Assembly (NCBI RefSeq): GCF_003391095.1
Contig: NZ_CP031447.1
Coordinates: forward strand, 1,364,001-1,428,000
Source of the DNA: Austwickia chelonae
GTDB taxonomy: Bacteria > Actinomycetota > Actinomycetes > Actinomycetales > Dermatophilaceae
Direction: 5' to 3'
Length of the DNA: 64,000 nucleotides
In this document: positions 19,409 through 26,901 of the stretch, one piece after another
Layout of the letters: each line of letters opens with the position of its first letter
Numbering within the stretch: the stretch's first letter is position 1
Position numbers and translations under genes: made by a program
The notes under the pieces: generated by a model
The model's input: the letters and a program-made list of their open reading frames with translations, nothing else
Databases searched by the model: none
What the model was told of the DNA's origin: nothing

Positions 19409-21092
19409 CCCGGATGTTTCATCAGGGCGCGGCGTCGGTGTAGTCGGCGCCGTTGCCGTTGTTGTGGGGTGAATTCTGGCAGGTGGGTACGACAGTGGCC
19501 GGGATGTCGCTGCCGGTGGGCGTCGTTTTCCACGAACGAGGGTGTCTCGGGGTTGGTAGGGGTTGGTTGAGTGCGCTGGTCAAGGCGGTGACAGTGCGCT
19601 CAGGTTGGTCCACGCGGTGGTGAACAGCCCGGCCCATGGGGCGGTGTTCTTGATGTGGAGGACCCGTTGCCGGGCGGTGCGCGCGAGGGTGGCGGCGATG
19701 GTGAACAGGCGGTGGCGCAGGGTCTTGGGTTCCCACCGGCGCGCGTCGTGCCCGGTCAGGGCGAGCATGGCCATCCACGCCAGGAGATCGTTCGCGAGCT
19801 GCACGATCAGGAGCCAGACGCGGTTCTGCGCGAAGCCTTGCAGGGGCAGGTTGGTCAAGCCGGTGTCTTTGGCGATCCGGATGCGGTCTTCGCAGCGGGC
19901 CCGGCGGCGGTGGCGCAGCTCCAGGTCAGCCAGTTGCCCGCGGGTGGTGTTGGTGACGAACGCGGTCAACCGGTAGCCGGCGACGTCATCGAAGCGCAGT
20001 TGCGCGCCGGGGTGGGGCCGTTCCCGGCGCACGATGATCCGCATCCCCGGTGGGTAGCCTTTCAGCTTGCCGGCGCCGGTGAGCAGGTCGGTGAACTCGG
20101 CTACGTCAGCACCCTCGCGTACGGCGCCGTCGGCGTTGTACGCGCCCTGCCACACCTGCTCGGGAATCAGGTTGTACAACTCGGGGGTGTTCGCGGGCAG
20201 GGTCCAGCCGATGGAGTACGACAGGCCGCGGCGGTGCAGGAACCCCAACAGCTTCCGAGTGCCCCCGGCGCCGTCAGTGCGGATCAACACCTTCCTGCCA
20301 GGCCGGGACGCATCGGTGTCGGGCAGTGCGGCCAGGACCGCCTTGATGACATGTTCATGGTCGGCGGCCGTGTTCGAGCCGGCGTTCCCCGGGCGCAGCA
20401 ACATCGCCAACGCCTCCCCGCTCCCCTTGGGACCGTGGTCGACGAAGGCGCACAGTGGGTGGAACCCGTAGCCACGTTTAAAGGTTGGCGCGGCCTGCTC
20501 CTTCTCGGAGTGGGCCCTCACCAACGTGGCGTCCAGGTCGATGACCAGCGGATTCGCGGCGTCGATGCCGTGGTTCGGGGCGTGCCGCCCGGCCAGCGCC
20601 CACACATGGGCGCGAGCTACCGCCCGCGCACCTGCAACGGCCTTCTCGACCCTAGCCACGTCGGCGGCCAGCGCGGCGATGGTGCGGCAGATCGTGGCGT
20701 CTGAGGCGACCGGCCCGTACACCCCCGGTTCGGCCCGCAACAGGGCCGCGTCCCGGCAGGTGTCCCCACCCAACGCCAGTGACATCCCCAGATCCAGCAG
20801 GACCTTAGCCGGGTCGTGCCTGGCCAACGGCTTCCGCCACGGAAGCAGTGCCTGACTCAACGCCCGGTCCAGACCCGATACGCGCGCCGTCTTTGTCAAC
20901 AGGACCCCACCGGCCTGAGCGACCGCTGGCACCGCCGCGGTGTCGACCCGGACATGGGGGTAGAGCCCGCTACGCTTACTCACCTGGGAAGTGCCCTTCT
21001 GATCCTGCGGATACTGACGTCGAAATCAACATCCTTGCAGGTCAAGGGCACTTCTCATGTCACGGCACGCTCAACACCACGAAATCTCCGGG
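19409..21092 (-). mobile_element. Complete IS1380-family insertion sequence
   Basis: The element is 1,684 bp long. Its ends are imperfect inverted repeats: CCCGGATGTTTCATCAGGG at the left (19409 onward) and CCCGGAGATTTCGTGGTGT read inward from 21092. Both are flanked by the 4-bp direct repeat CTAG (19405-19408 and 21093-21096), a target duplication. One intact transposase gene fills most of it on the minus strand. Element length, single gene and 4-bp duplication fit the IS1380 family. Excision in silico restores an MFS reading frame. Confidence 0.92.
19580..20983 (-). CDS. IS1380-family DDE transposase
   Basis: A 467-residue transposase, full length for the family. The N-terminus (GLYPHVRVDTAAVPAVAQAG, then ALLPWRKPLARHDPAKVL) is followed by the catalytic core: a first acidic motif VIDLDATLVRAHSEK, a second IRTDGAGGTRKL, and a C-terminal region with RCEDRIRIAKDTGLTNLP preceding the last conserved helix (NRVWLLIVQLANDLLAWM). 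No internal stop or frameshift is seen, so it may be active. The two degraded copies at 33.9 and 36.1 kb share its N-terminal region, showing that related elements have moved within this chromosome. Confidence 0.93.
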   Translation of the reverse strand: MSKRSGLYPHVRVDTAAVPAVAQAGGVLLTKTARVSGLDRALSQALLPWRKPLARHDPAKVLLDLGMSLALGGDTCRDAALLRAEPGVYGPVASDATICRTIAALAADVARVEKAVAGARAVARAHVWALAGRHAPNHGIDAANPLVIDLDATLVRAHSEKEQAAPTFKRGYGFHPLCAFVDHGPKGSGEALAMLLRPGNAGSNTAADHEHVIKAVLAALPDTDASRPGRKVLIRTDGAGGTRKLLGFLHRRGLSYSIGWTLPANTPELYNLIPEQVWQGAYNADGAVREGADVAEFTDLLTGAGKLKGYPPGMRIIVRRERPHPGAQLRFDDVAGYRLTAFVTNTTRGQLADLELRHRRRARCEDRIRIAKDTGLTNLPLQGFAQNRVWLLIVQLANDLLAWMAMLALTGHDARRWEPKTLRHRLFTIAATLARTARQRVLHIKNTAPWAGLFTTAWTNLSALSPP

Positions 21093-21179
21093 CTAGCGCT
21101 CATGTCCGCCCGGCTGACCCCGGGGCCGTACTACCGGTTTTCACAGTGACCCCTCAAAGAGAAGCGAGGAAAACAAGCT

Positions 21180-21575
21180 ATGAAACATGGATACGAAGTA
21201 TTCCATCAGGATGTCCGGGTCCCTGCGAAGTTTTACGTAACCGTTTTGGGGTTTACTCTAAGCGAAGAGCCTTGTCCCGCGGATGCGGAGGATACGACCG
21301 TCCATCGTGGGGAACTGCGAGTCGGATGTAGCAGAGACCCTCAGGCCGACACACGTTCACGTAAACCGCCCGTGGGTAGCGAGATCGTACTGCAGATGGA
21401 TGACGTCCACGCGGAATACGAGCGGGCCCAGTCCGCTGGATGGCCGATCGAGGATGCTCTACAAGACCGTCCCTGGGGTATGACAGATTTCCGAATCTTC
21501 GATCCCACGGGTCAGTACATCCGCATCACGAGCCCGTCGACGACCCAACCATCAGCATCACAGGCATCTAACTGA
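21180..21575 (+). CDS. VOC (glyoxalase/bleomycin-resistance) family protein
   Basis: A 131-residue single-domain protein. The start of the fold is FYVTVLGFTLSEE (residues about 19-31); the later half has IVLQMDDVHAEYERAQSAGW and WGMTDFRIFDPTGQYIRI, the usual closing strands with a metal or substrate ligand region. Members bind small molecules or carry out metal-dependent isomerisation, dioxygenation or thiol addition; the substrate cannot be read from sequence. GCGAGGAAAAC precedes ATG 21180. It lies 30 bases after the broken MFS gene, so the pair may once have been an export-plus-sequestration resistance unit. Confidence 0.8.
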   Translation: MKHGYEVFHQDVRVPAKFYVTVLGFTLSEEPCPADAEDTTVHRGELRVGCSRDPQADTRSRKPPVGSEIVLQMDDVHAEYERAQSAGWPIEDALQDRPWGMTDFRIFDPTGQYIRITSPSTTQPSASQASN

Positions 21576-21592
21576 ACGGTATTGGGGCTAGC

Positions 21593-22074
21593 GCTATGTG
21601 ACAAGCACGAAAATTAGCTGCATAAGTTCATGAAGACATGAACTTATGCAGCAGACCCATGTGTCTGACGTGCGTGATGACGACAGCGGTGGCGACTATC
21701 TCAGGCAGAACCCGCACTCAGGGCAGCGTTGATATCGCTCTTCAGCGCATCGGCCTGGACCCCGAAAACAGCTTGGACGTTGTTGCCGACCTCGATGACC
21801 CCCGCCGCGCCCAGAACCTTCAGCCGGGCTTTGTCGACCTTCTTCTTGTCAACGACCTCGACCCGGAGCCGGGTGATGCAGGCATCGACATCGATCAGGT
21901 TCGACCGGCCGCCAAAGGCCGCGATCAGCTCCTCAGCCTGGGAGTTCGCGGTTTCTCCGCCCGCCGGCGCCTGCTCGGTGCCCTTGCGCTCCTCATCGGT
22001 CTGCTGCCCATCCGCCGGCGGCGCCTCTGCAGGCTGATCATCCGACTCCCGACCCGGTGAACGCAGATCCCACC
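21593..22074 (-). repeat. Right copy of the PTS 3'-end repeat
   Basis: The intact partner of the decayed segment at 17732-18021. It comprises the end of the EIICB coding sequence, the downstream hairpin and about 20 bases beyond. The two copies are direct repeats about 3.6 kb apart and enclose the secreted-peptide operon, the MFS/VOC pair and the IS1380 element. Confidence 0.85.
21617..21652 (-). terminator. Rho-independent terminator of the PTS gene
   Basis: GCTGCATAAGTTCATG and its exact complement form a 16-bp stem with the four-base loop AAGA. Read on the minus strand it is followed by a T-rich TAATTTTCG, giving a classic terminator about 50 bases after the PTS stop. In the left repeat the same hairpin has two mismatches. 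Confidence 0.88.
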
Positions 22075-23257
22075 GCTGGATCGCGAACCGGAAGATCCCG
22101 TAGTACAGGAAGAAGAAGACGACTCCCATGCCGATCAGCAAAGGGATGTTCTTCGCCGCGGGTGCCGTCCCGAAGAGCAACAGGTCGATGAGCCCCGCCG
22201 AGAAGGAGAAGCCCAGATGGATGTCCAGGGCATAGGCCACGGCCAAGGAGACACCGGTGAGGACGGCGTGGATGAGGTAGAGCGGGAAAGCGGCGAACAT
22301 GAAGGCGAACTCCAGCGGTTCGGTCACACCGGTGAGGAAAGCGGTCGCGGCTGCCGCGGAGAGGATTCCGGTGGCGAGCTTCTTCTGCCCAGGCCTGGCC
22401 GCGTGGATCATGGCCAATGCGGCTCCGGCCAACCCGAACATCAGGATCGGGTAGAACCCGGCGGTGAGACGGCCGGCAGTGGGGTCATTGGCGGCGAAGC
22501 GAGTGAGTTCGCCGGTGACGACACCACCGGCAGCGGGGTACTCGCCGTAAATGAACCAGACATAGGTGTTCAGGATGTGGTGCAGGCCCAGGGGGATGAG
22601 TAACCGGTTGACCACTCCGTAGACGAAAGCCCCGATCACGCCGGTGCCGCCGATGAACTGCCCCGTCCCGGTCAGCGCTGAGTTGAACAGCGGGTAGCAG
22701 TAGCTCATCAGGAAACCGACGAACAAGGTCGTCAAGGAGACCACGATGGGGACGAAACGGCGCCCGCCGAAGAAGCCGAGATAGGCAGGCAGCTGAATGG
22801 TGTGATAGCGGTCGAAGAGCCGCGCAGTGATCAGGCCGACGACGATGCCCGCGAAGATGTGGTAGTTGATCAGCACGGGTTTGCCTGCGGCGTCGACCTG
22901 CCCGGCCAGTACGACCGGGGACATCGAGGTGAAGACGGCGTCGATGACCAGGTATCCGGCCACTGCGGACAAAGCGGTCGAACCGTCGGCCTTCTTGGAG
23001 AAACCGATGGCGACCCCGACAGCGAAAAGCAAGGGAAGGTTCTTGAAGACCGCGCCGCCGGCCGCGCTCATCGCGGCGAAGAAGGGTGCGACCACCGGGA
23101 TGTCTATCGATCCCAGCACATCGGGCTGCCCCAGACGGAGCAGGATCCCCGCTGCCGGGAGCAAGGCGATGGGGAGCATCAGGCTCTTGCCGAGACGTTG
23201 CAGCTGGGCGAACCCAGGTGCGCGTAGTCGTGGACGGGGTGTGGCGATGGTAGACAT
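21701..23257 (-). CDS. nagE: PTS sugar transporter EIICB, N-acetylglucosamine/glucose type
   Basis: A 518-residue phosphotransferase permease that takes up and phosphorylates a sugar. The EIIC domain (residues about 15-385) shows RLGKSLMLPIALLPAAGILL, GVAIGFSKKADGSTAL, GLHHILNTYVWF and FLTGVTEPLEFAFMF. A hydrophilic linker rich in Glu and Gln follows (about 395-430). The EIIB domain then carries the phosphorylatable cysteine in NLIDVDACITRLRVEV. FAIQRWDLRSPGRE at the EIIC end favours the GlcNAc branch, though glucose cannot be excluded. There is no EIIA domain, so one must be supplied elsewhere. ATG 23257 follows CAGGAAGACCC; the longer open frame upstream is unsupported. Confidence 0.88.
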   Translation of the reverse strand: MSTIATPRPRLRAPGFAQLQRLGKSLMLPIALLPAAGILLRLGQPDVLGSIDIPVVAPFFAAMSAAGGAVFKNLPLLFAVGVAIGFSKKADGSTALSAVAGYLVIDAVFTSMSPVVLAGQVDAAGKPVLINYHIFAGIVVGLITARLFDRYHTIQLPAYLGFFGGRRFVPIVVSLTTLFVGFLMSYCYPLFNSALTGTGQFIGGTGVIGAFVYGVVNRLLIPLGLHHILNTYVWFIYGEYPAAGGVVTGELTRFAANDPTAGRLTAGFYPILMFGLAGAALAMIHAARPGQKKLATGILSAAAATAFLTGVTEPLEFAFMFAAFPLYLIHAVLTGVSLAVAYALDIHLGFSFSAGLIDLLLFGTAPAAKNIPLLIGMGVVFFFLYYGIFRFAIQRWDLRSPGRESDDQPAEAPPADGQQTDEERKGTEQAPAGGETANSQAEELIAAFGGRSNLIDVDACITRLRVEVVDKKKVDKARLKVLGAAGVIEVGNNVQAVFGVQADALKSDINAALSAGSA

Positions 23258-23301
23258 GCGGGTCTTCCTGGGCGTGATCCTGCGCGAACGACGGTGTTCG
23301 A

Positions 23302-23323
23302 CCAGTCGGTGGTGACCGACCAG
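23302..23323 (-). promoter_or_regulatory. Dyad upstream of the PTS gene, possible operator
   Basis: GTCGGT (23305-23310), a 4-base gap and ACCGAC (23315-23320) form a perfect inverted repeat with partly matching flanks (CCA...AGG), about 45-65 bases before the PTS start. It could bind a repressor or act in RNA as a hairpin. It does not match the DasR consensus well, so no regulator is named. Confidence 0.35.
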
Positions 23324-23360
23324 GGATGTGACGCCTTGACAGTACAACTCAGAGTGGTGC

Positions 23361-24464
23361 TCAATCCGTCGACCCGTGGATCGACGCCGTGGTCCGGCTG
23401 AGGGGGAGCCCGCTGCCACCGCGGTGCAGGGCCACGATTTCCGCAGCGATGGACACCGCGGTCTCCTCAGGGGAGAGACCTCGCAGGTCCAACCCGATGG
23501 GGGAGCGTAACCGGGTGAGTTCCTGCTCGCTGAGCCCTTCGTGGCGGAGCCGGATGGCGCGGTCCTCGTGGGTGCGCCGACTGCCCAGGGCTCCGATGTA
23601 CCGGGCGGGTCTGCGAAGCGCACGCACCAGGAGAGGGACATCGAACTTGGGGTCGTGGGTGAGTACGCAGATCACGGTGTGATCGTCGGTCTCGGTGCGG
23701 TCGAGATAGCGGTGGGGCCAGTCGACGACGATCTCGTCGGCCGCGGGGAAGCGTTCTGCCGTGGCGAAGGGGGCACGGGCGTCACAGACGGTGACGTGGT
23801 ACCCGAGGAAGGTGCCCATACGGCTGAGTGCGACGGCGAAGTCGACTGCACCGAAGATCAGCATGCGGGGTGACGGACGGTGCGCCTCCACCAGGAAGGT
23901 CTTCTCGAGTGCACCGGAGAGCCGGACCAGTTCGGTGCCGCCGTCGGAGATGAGGGCCAGCGCCTGATCGCGCAGGTTCGCGTCGAGGAACGGACTTCCG
24001 GTGAGGGATCGATCGGTTGCGGCGGACGGGTCGATGAAGAGGTGGTGGGGGCCAGGCTCGTCGTCGGTGTCTGCGATGGGGATGCGGGTGGCCAAGGCGC
24101 AGGTGCGGTGACCTCGGACGGCGGCGTGCAGATCCTCCAGAAGTCCTCTCAGGTGGTCGTCGGCGCGGTGGACGACCACCTGGATGCTGCCGCCGCAGGC
24201 CAGGCCGACGGAGAAATCGGTCTCTTCCGTCCCGTATCGGGCGGTGCGGCTGCGTCCATCGGCGAGGACCTCTCGGCTGAGTTCGATCAGGGCTCCTTCG
24301 ACGCAGCCGCCGGAGACACTGCCGATGATCGCTCCGGTCTCGGACAGCGCCATGCTGGAGCCGGCGGGGCGTGGCGAGGAGTCCCAGGTACGAGTGACGG
24401 TGGCGATGGTGAATTCGACACCGGTGGAACTCCATCGGTGGAGTTCGTCGATGATGTCCCGCAC
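23361..24464 (-). CDS. xdhC: XdhC-family molybdenum-hydroxylase maturation protein
   Basis: A 367-residue protein starting at GTG 24464 directly behind GGAGGAGCCCAC. The N-terminal XdhC/CoxI domain contains GSSMALSETGAIIGSVSGGCVEGAL (residues about 35-60); the C-terminal NAD-binding-like domain shows MLIFGAVDFAVAL near 225 and RYIGALGSRRTH near 315. XdhC proteins load and sulfurate the molybdopterin cofactor of xanthine dehydrogenases, acting together with a MobA-like nucleotidyltransferase such as its divergent neighbour. No xanthine dehydrogenase subunit lies in this window, so the client enzyme must be elsewhere. The 5' region shares a dyad operator with mocA. Confidence 0.88.
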   Translation of the reverse strand: MRDIIDELHRWSSTGVEFTIATVTRTWDSSPRPAGSSMALSETGAIIGSVSGGCVEGALIELSREVLADGRSRTARYGTEETDFSVGLACGGSIQVVVHRADDHLRGLLEDLHAAVRGHRTCALATRIPIADTDDEPGPHHLFIDPSAATDRSLTGSPFLDANLRDQALALISDGGTELVRLSGALEKTFLVEAHRPSPRMLIFGAVDFAVALSRMGTFLGYHVTVCDARAPFATAERFPAADEIVVDWPHRYLDRTETDDHTVICVLTHDPKFDVPLLVRALRRPARYIGALGSRRTHEDRAIRLRHEGLSEQELTRLRSPIGLDLRGLSPEETAVSIAAEIVALHRGGSGLPLSRTTASIHGSTD

Positions 24465-24552
24465 GTGGGCTCCTCCGTGAGAGGCGGGCGCCGCTGCTCG
24501 CCGTGGAAAAGTCAGGGCGATGGTCCTCCCACGTCCCTGACCGGTCCGAGAA

Positions 24553-24566
24553 ACTTTAGCCAAAGT
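24553..24566. promoter_or_regulatory. Dyad operator between xdhC and mocA (purine-locus motif)
   Basis: ACTTTAGCCAAAGT: six of seven paired positions are complementary around a central GC. It lies 87 bases upstream of xdhC and 39 bases upstream of the mocA-like gene, next to a -10-like TATACT on the minus strand. Related dyads occur before the purine permease (25288), ygeW (40505) and, more weakly, nifJ (46162). Confidence 0.55.
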
Positions 24567-24604
24567 ATAGGGATAGGTGTCCGGGTGAGGGGAGGGGTTC
24601 GCTG

Positions 24605-25207
24605 ATGTTCCTCGGTGGTGATGAGAGGGGGCGGAACGTGGTCGGTCCGGTGGTCGGGGTACTGCTCGCTGCCGGCGGCGGCCGTCGTTTCGGGATGCCG
24701 AAGGTGATGGCGCAGGACGGTGGCTGGCTTCGGCTGGCCGTGGAAGCTCTGGCCGAGGGCGGATGCGACCACGTACTTGTGGTGCTCGGAGCGGCGGTGG
24801 TGGAGGTTCCTCCGCCGGGTGTCGCCGTGGTCAACCCGGACTGGGGCAGTGGTCTGTCCTCTTCGGTTCGAAGCGGTATCGCCGCAGCTCAGAGGCTAGG
24901 TGCGAGTCGGCTGGTGATTCATCTGGTGGATCTGCCAGGTGTCGGTCCAGAGGTGGTCCGTCGGGTGCTGGCGGCTTCGGTCGATGCGTCTGTGGTGCGG
25001 GCCGGGTACCACGGTGAGCCGGGGCATCCGGTGTCCTTGCCCGGTGACTGCCTGCCGGAGTTGTCGGCGGCTTTGGTCGGTGATCGGGGTGCGGGTGCGT
25101 GGCTGTCGAGTCGTCCGGAGATGCGGCTCGTTGCCTGCGAGGACCTGACGGATGGGGTGGATCAGGATACGCCGGGCATTTCGAAGTCAAAACCCTATCG
25201 GGAGTAG
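24605..25207 (+). CDS. mocA: MobA/MocA-like nucleotidyltransferase
   Basis: A 200-residue NTP-transferase. The nucleotide-binding loop VVGVLLAAGGGRRFGMPK lies near residues 16-33, followed by VLGAAVVEV, NPDWGSGLSSSVRSGI and a metal-binding LVIHLVDLPGV region near 105. Proteins of this type attach CMP to molybdopterin to give the cytosine dinucleotide cofactor of xanthine dehydrogenase-family enzymes. ATG 24605 is preceded by GGGGAGGGG. It is transcribed divergently from xdhC over a shared operator, supporting a joint role in cofactor insertion. The C-terminus (residues about 185-200) is a polar tail beyond the fold. Confidence 0.8.
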   Translation: MFLGGDERGRNVVGPVVGVLLAAGGGRRFGMPKVMAQDGGWLRLAVEALAEGGCDHVLVVLGAAVVEVPPPGVAVVNPDWGSGLSSSVRSGIAAAQRLGASRLVIHLVDLPGVGPEVVRRVLAASVDASVVRAGYHGEPGHPVSLPGDCLPELSAALVGDRGAGAWLSSRPEMRLVACEDLTDGVDQDTPGISKSKPYRE

Positions 25208-25287
25208 TGAACTGAATCACATTCGCGGATCCGTACGAACGTCCCGGTCGACTTCGGCGCAGAATGACTATGAGCAATGTCTAGCAT

Positions 25288-25301
25288 CCATTGGCAAATG
25301 T
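25288..25301 (+). promoter_or_regulatory. Dyad operator upstream of the purine permease
   Basis: CCATTGGCAAATGT (reverse complement ACATTTGCCAATGG) lies 49 bases before the permease start. It shares its centre and TTnGCCAA core with ACTTTAGCCAAAGT between xdhC and mocA, and five of six inner pairs are complementary. Confidence 0.5.
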
Positions 25302-25349
25302 TAGGTAGTCCTTAGTTTTAGTTTGGGCAGTCTCCGCGGAGGAACGTTC

Positions 25350-26852
25350 ATGTCGATCAAGGCCACCGAAAGCCCCGACGAAACCACACCCCGCCCGCCC
25401 ACGGACAGACCCGAAGACGAAACCATGAGCTGGGGAGGACTCCTCGGCTACGGCATGCAACACATCATGTCGATGTTCGGCGGCATCATCAGCGTGCCCA
25501 TCCTCATCGGCGGCGCCGCAGGGCTCGACCACGCCGGAAAAGCCTTCCTGCTCTCCTGCGCGCTCTTCGTCAGCGGCATCGCCACCATCCTCCAGTCCTA
25601 CGGACTGCCCTACCTCGGCTCCCGGCTCCCCCTCGTCCAAGGCATCTCCTTCGCCTCGGTCTCCACCCTGCTGACCATCATCAGCTCCCACCACGACAAG
25701 ACCGACGGTCTACGCTCCGCCTTCGGCGCCTGCATCGTCGCCGGCCTCATCTCCTTCCTCGCCGTCCCCCTCTTCGCCCAGATCATCAGATTCTTCCCCC
25801 CGGTCGTCACCGGCTCCATCATCACCGTCATCGGCATCTCCCTCATGCCCGTCGGCGCCAAATGGATCACCGGACAACCCATGCTCAACGGGACACCCAA
25901 CCCCCGATTCGCCAATACCGCCGACCTCGCACTCGGTCTGAGCGCGCTGGCGATCGTCCTCGTCCTCAGCCGCATCAAATGCGTTGCCCGGCTCTCCGTC
26001 CTCCTCGGGCTCCTCCTGGGCACCCTCGTGGCCATCCCCTTCGGAAAAGTAGCCGTTCCCGACCTGACCGCAGCGAAACCCCTCGCAGTTCCCACCCCGA
26101 TGCATTTCGGCCTGCCGCTCTTCGAAAGCGCCGCCATCATCAGCATGCTGATCGTCTTCATCGTCGTCATGGTCGAGACCACCGCCGACATCGTCGCCGT
26201 CGCCGAAGTCGTCGGCACCGAATGCCCCAGCAAACGCGTCGCCGACGGACTCCGCGCCGACATGCTCAGCTCCACCCTCGCCCCCGTCTTCAACACCTTC
26301 CCCGCCACCGCCTTCGCCCAGAACGTCGGACTGGTCGCCCTCACCGGCGTCAAGAGCCGCTACGTCGTCACCGCCGGCGGCGTCATCCTCGCGCTCCTCG
26401 GACTCTCCCCCTGGCTCGCCGCAGTCATCGGCATGATCCCCCTACCCGTACTCGGCGGCGCCGGACTCGCCCTTTTCGGCTCCGTCGCCGCCTCCGGTAT
26501 CCGCACCCTCTCCAAAGTCGACTTCGACGGCAACAACAACCTGCTCATCGTCGCCGTGTCCATCGCCTTCGGCGTCATCCCCAGCGTCGTCCCCGGCTTC
26601 TGGAACCAGCTCCCCTCCGGCATCCACCTCGTCCTCGAATCCGGGATCAGCGCCTGCGCGCTCGTCGCCTTCCTGTTGAACATCTTCTTCAACATGCTCG
26701 GCAAAGGCGCCGACTCACCCGTCGCCCACCTGCGCGCGCACGCACCGGCCCGCGCCGTCGACCACCACAGTCTTGCCGCGCTACCCGCCGGCCAGGCCAG
26801 GCCCCGTACGATCCGGAGAACTCCGGCCAAGAACCCCGAACACACATCCTGA
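25350..26852 (+). CDS. NCS2-family xanthine/uracil/urate permease
   Basis: A 500-residue proton-coupled purine permease with about 14 hydrophobic segments. The family signature QNVGLVALTGVKSR lies near residue 330; VEVGGAT-like VMVETTADIVAVAEV near 285 supplies the conserved substrate-binding glutamate region. The start ATG 25350 has GGAGGAACGTTC upstream. By context, first gene of permease-ygfK-ssnA and next to xdhC and mocA, it most likely imports xanthine or uric acid. The C-terminal 45 residues are basic and cytoplasmic. ygfK starts 49 bases downstream in the same direction, so the three genes probably form one operon. Confidence 0.9.
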   Translation: MSIKATESPDETTPRPPTDRPEDETMSWGGLLGYGMQHIMSMFGGIISVPILIGGAAGLDHAGKAFLLSCALFVSGIATILQSYGLPYLGSRLPLVQGISFASVSTLLTIISSHHDKTDGLRSAFGACIVAGLISFLAVPLFAQIIRFFPPVVTGSIITVIGISLMPVGAKWITGQPMLNGTPNPRFANTADLALGLSALAIVLVLSRIKCVARLSVLLGLLLGTLVAIPFGKVAVPDLTAAKPLAVPTPMHFGLPLFESAAIISMLIVFIVVMVETTADIVAVAEVVGTECPSKRVADGLRADMLSSTLAPVFNTFPATAFAQNVGLVALTGVKSRYVVTAGGVILALLGLSPWLAAVIGMIPLPVLGGAGLALFGSVAASGIRTLSKVDFDGNNNLLIVAVSIAFGVIPSVVPGFWNQLPSGIHLVLESGISACALVAFLLNIFFNMLGKGADSPVAHLRAHAPARAVDHHSLAALPAGQARPRTIRRTPAKNPEHTS

Positions 26853-26901
26853 CCGTCACGAACACGCCGCCACCACAGCACAACCCCGGAGGACCATCGA
26901 C

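Larger units (their letters stand above)
19174..21149 (+). pseudogene. MFS transporter C-terminal remnant, interrupted by the IS1380-family element
   Basis: Two pieces, 19174-19408 and 21097-21149, belong to one reading frame split by the insertion sequence. The first reads LMLTHIPPGQRSRYLAVFNL and on through GGATILGPPLIGAAV, typical of the last helices of major-facilitator exporters. Removing the IS and one copy of the CTAG target repeat joins ...GGFVALA to LMSARLTPGPYYRFSQ and a stop at 21147-21149. The N-terminal ten or so helices are missing to the left, where the secreted-peptide operon begins, so the gene was already truncated or replaced there. It lay 30 bases upstream of the VOC-family gene and was probably co-transcribed with it. 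Confidence 0.85.

Noticed and set aside
17732-21593. Island as an intact integrative element
   Set aside because: No integrase, excisionase, conjugation or replication gene is present between the repeats, so only a remnant or duplication can be claimed.
23258-23360. DasR site upstream of the PTS gene
   Set aside because: The dyad there does not match the DasR consensus (AGTGGTCTAGACCACT-like); only a generic inverted repeat is claimed.
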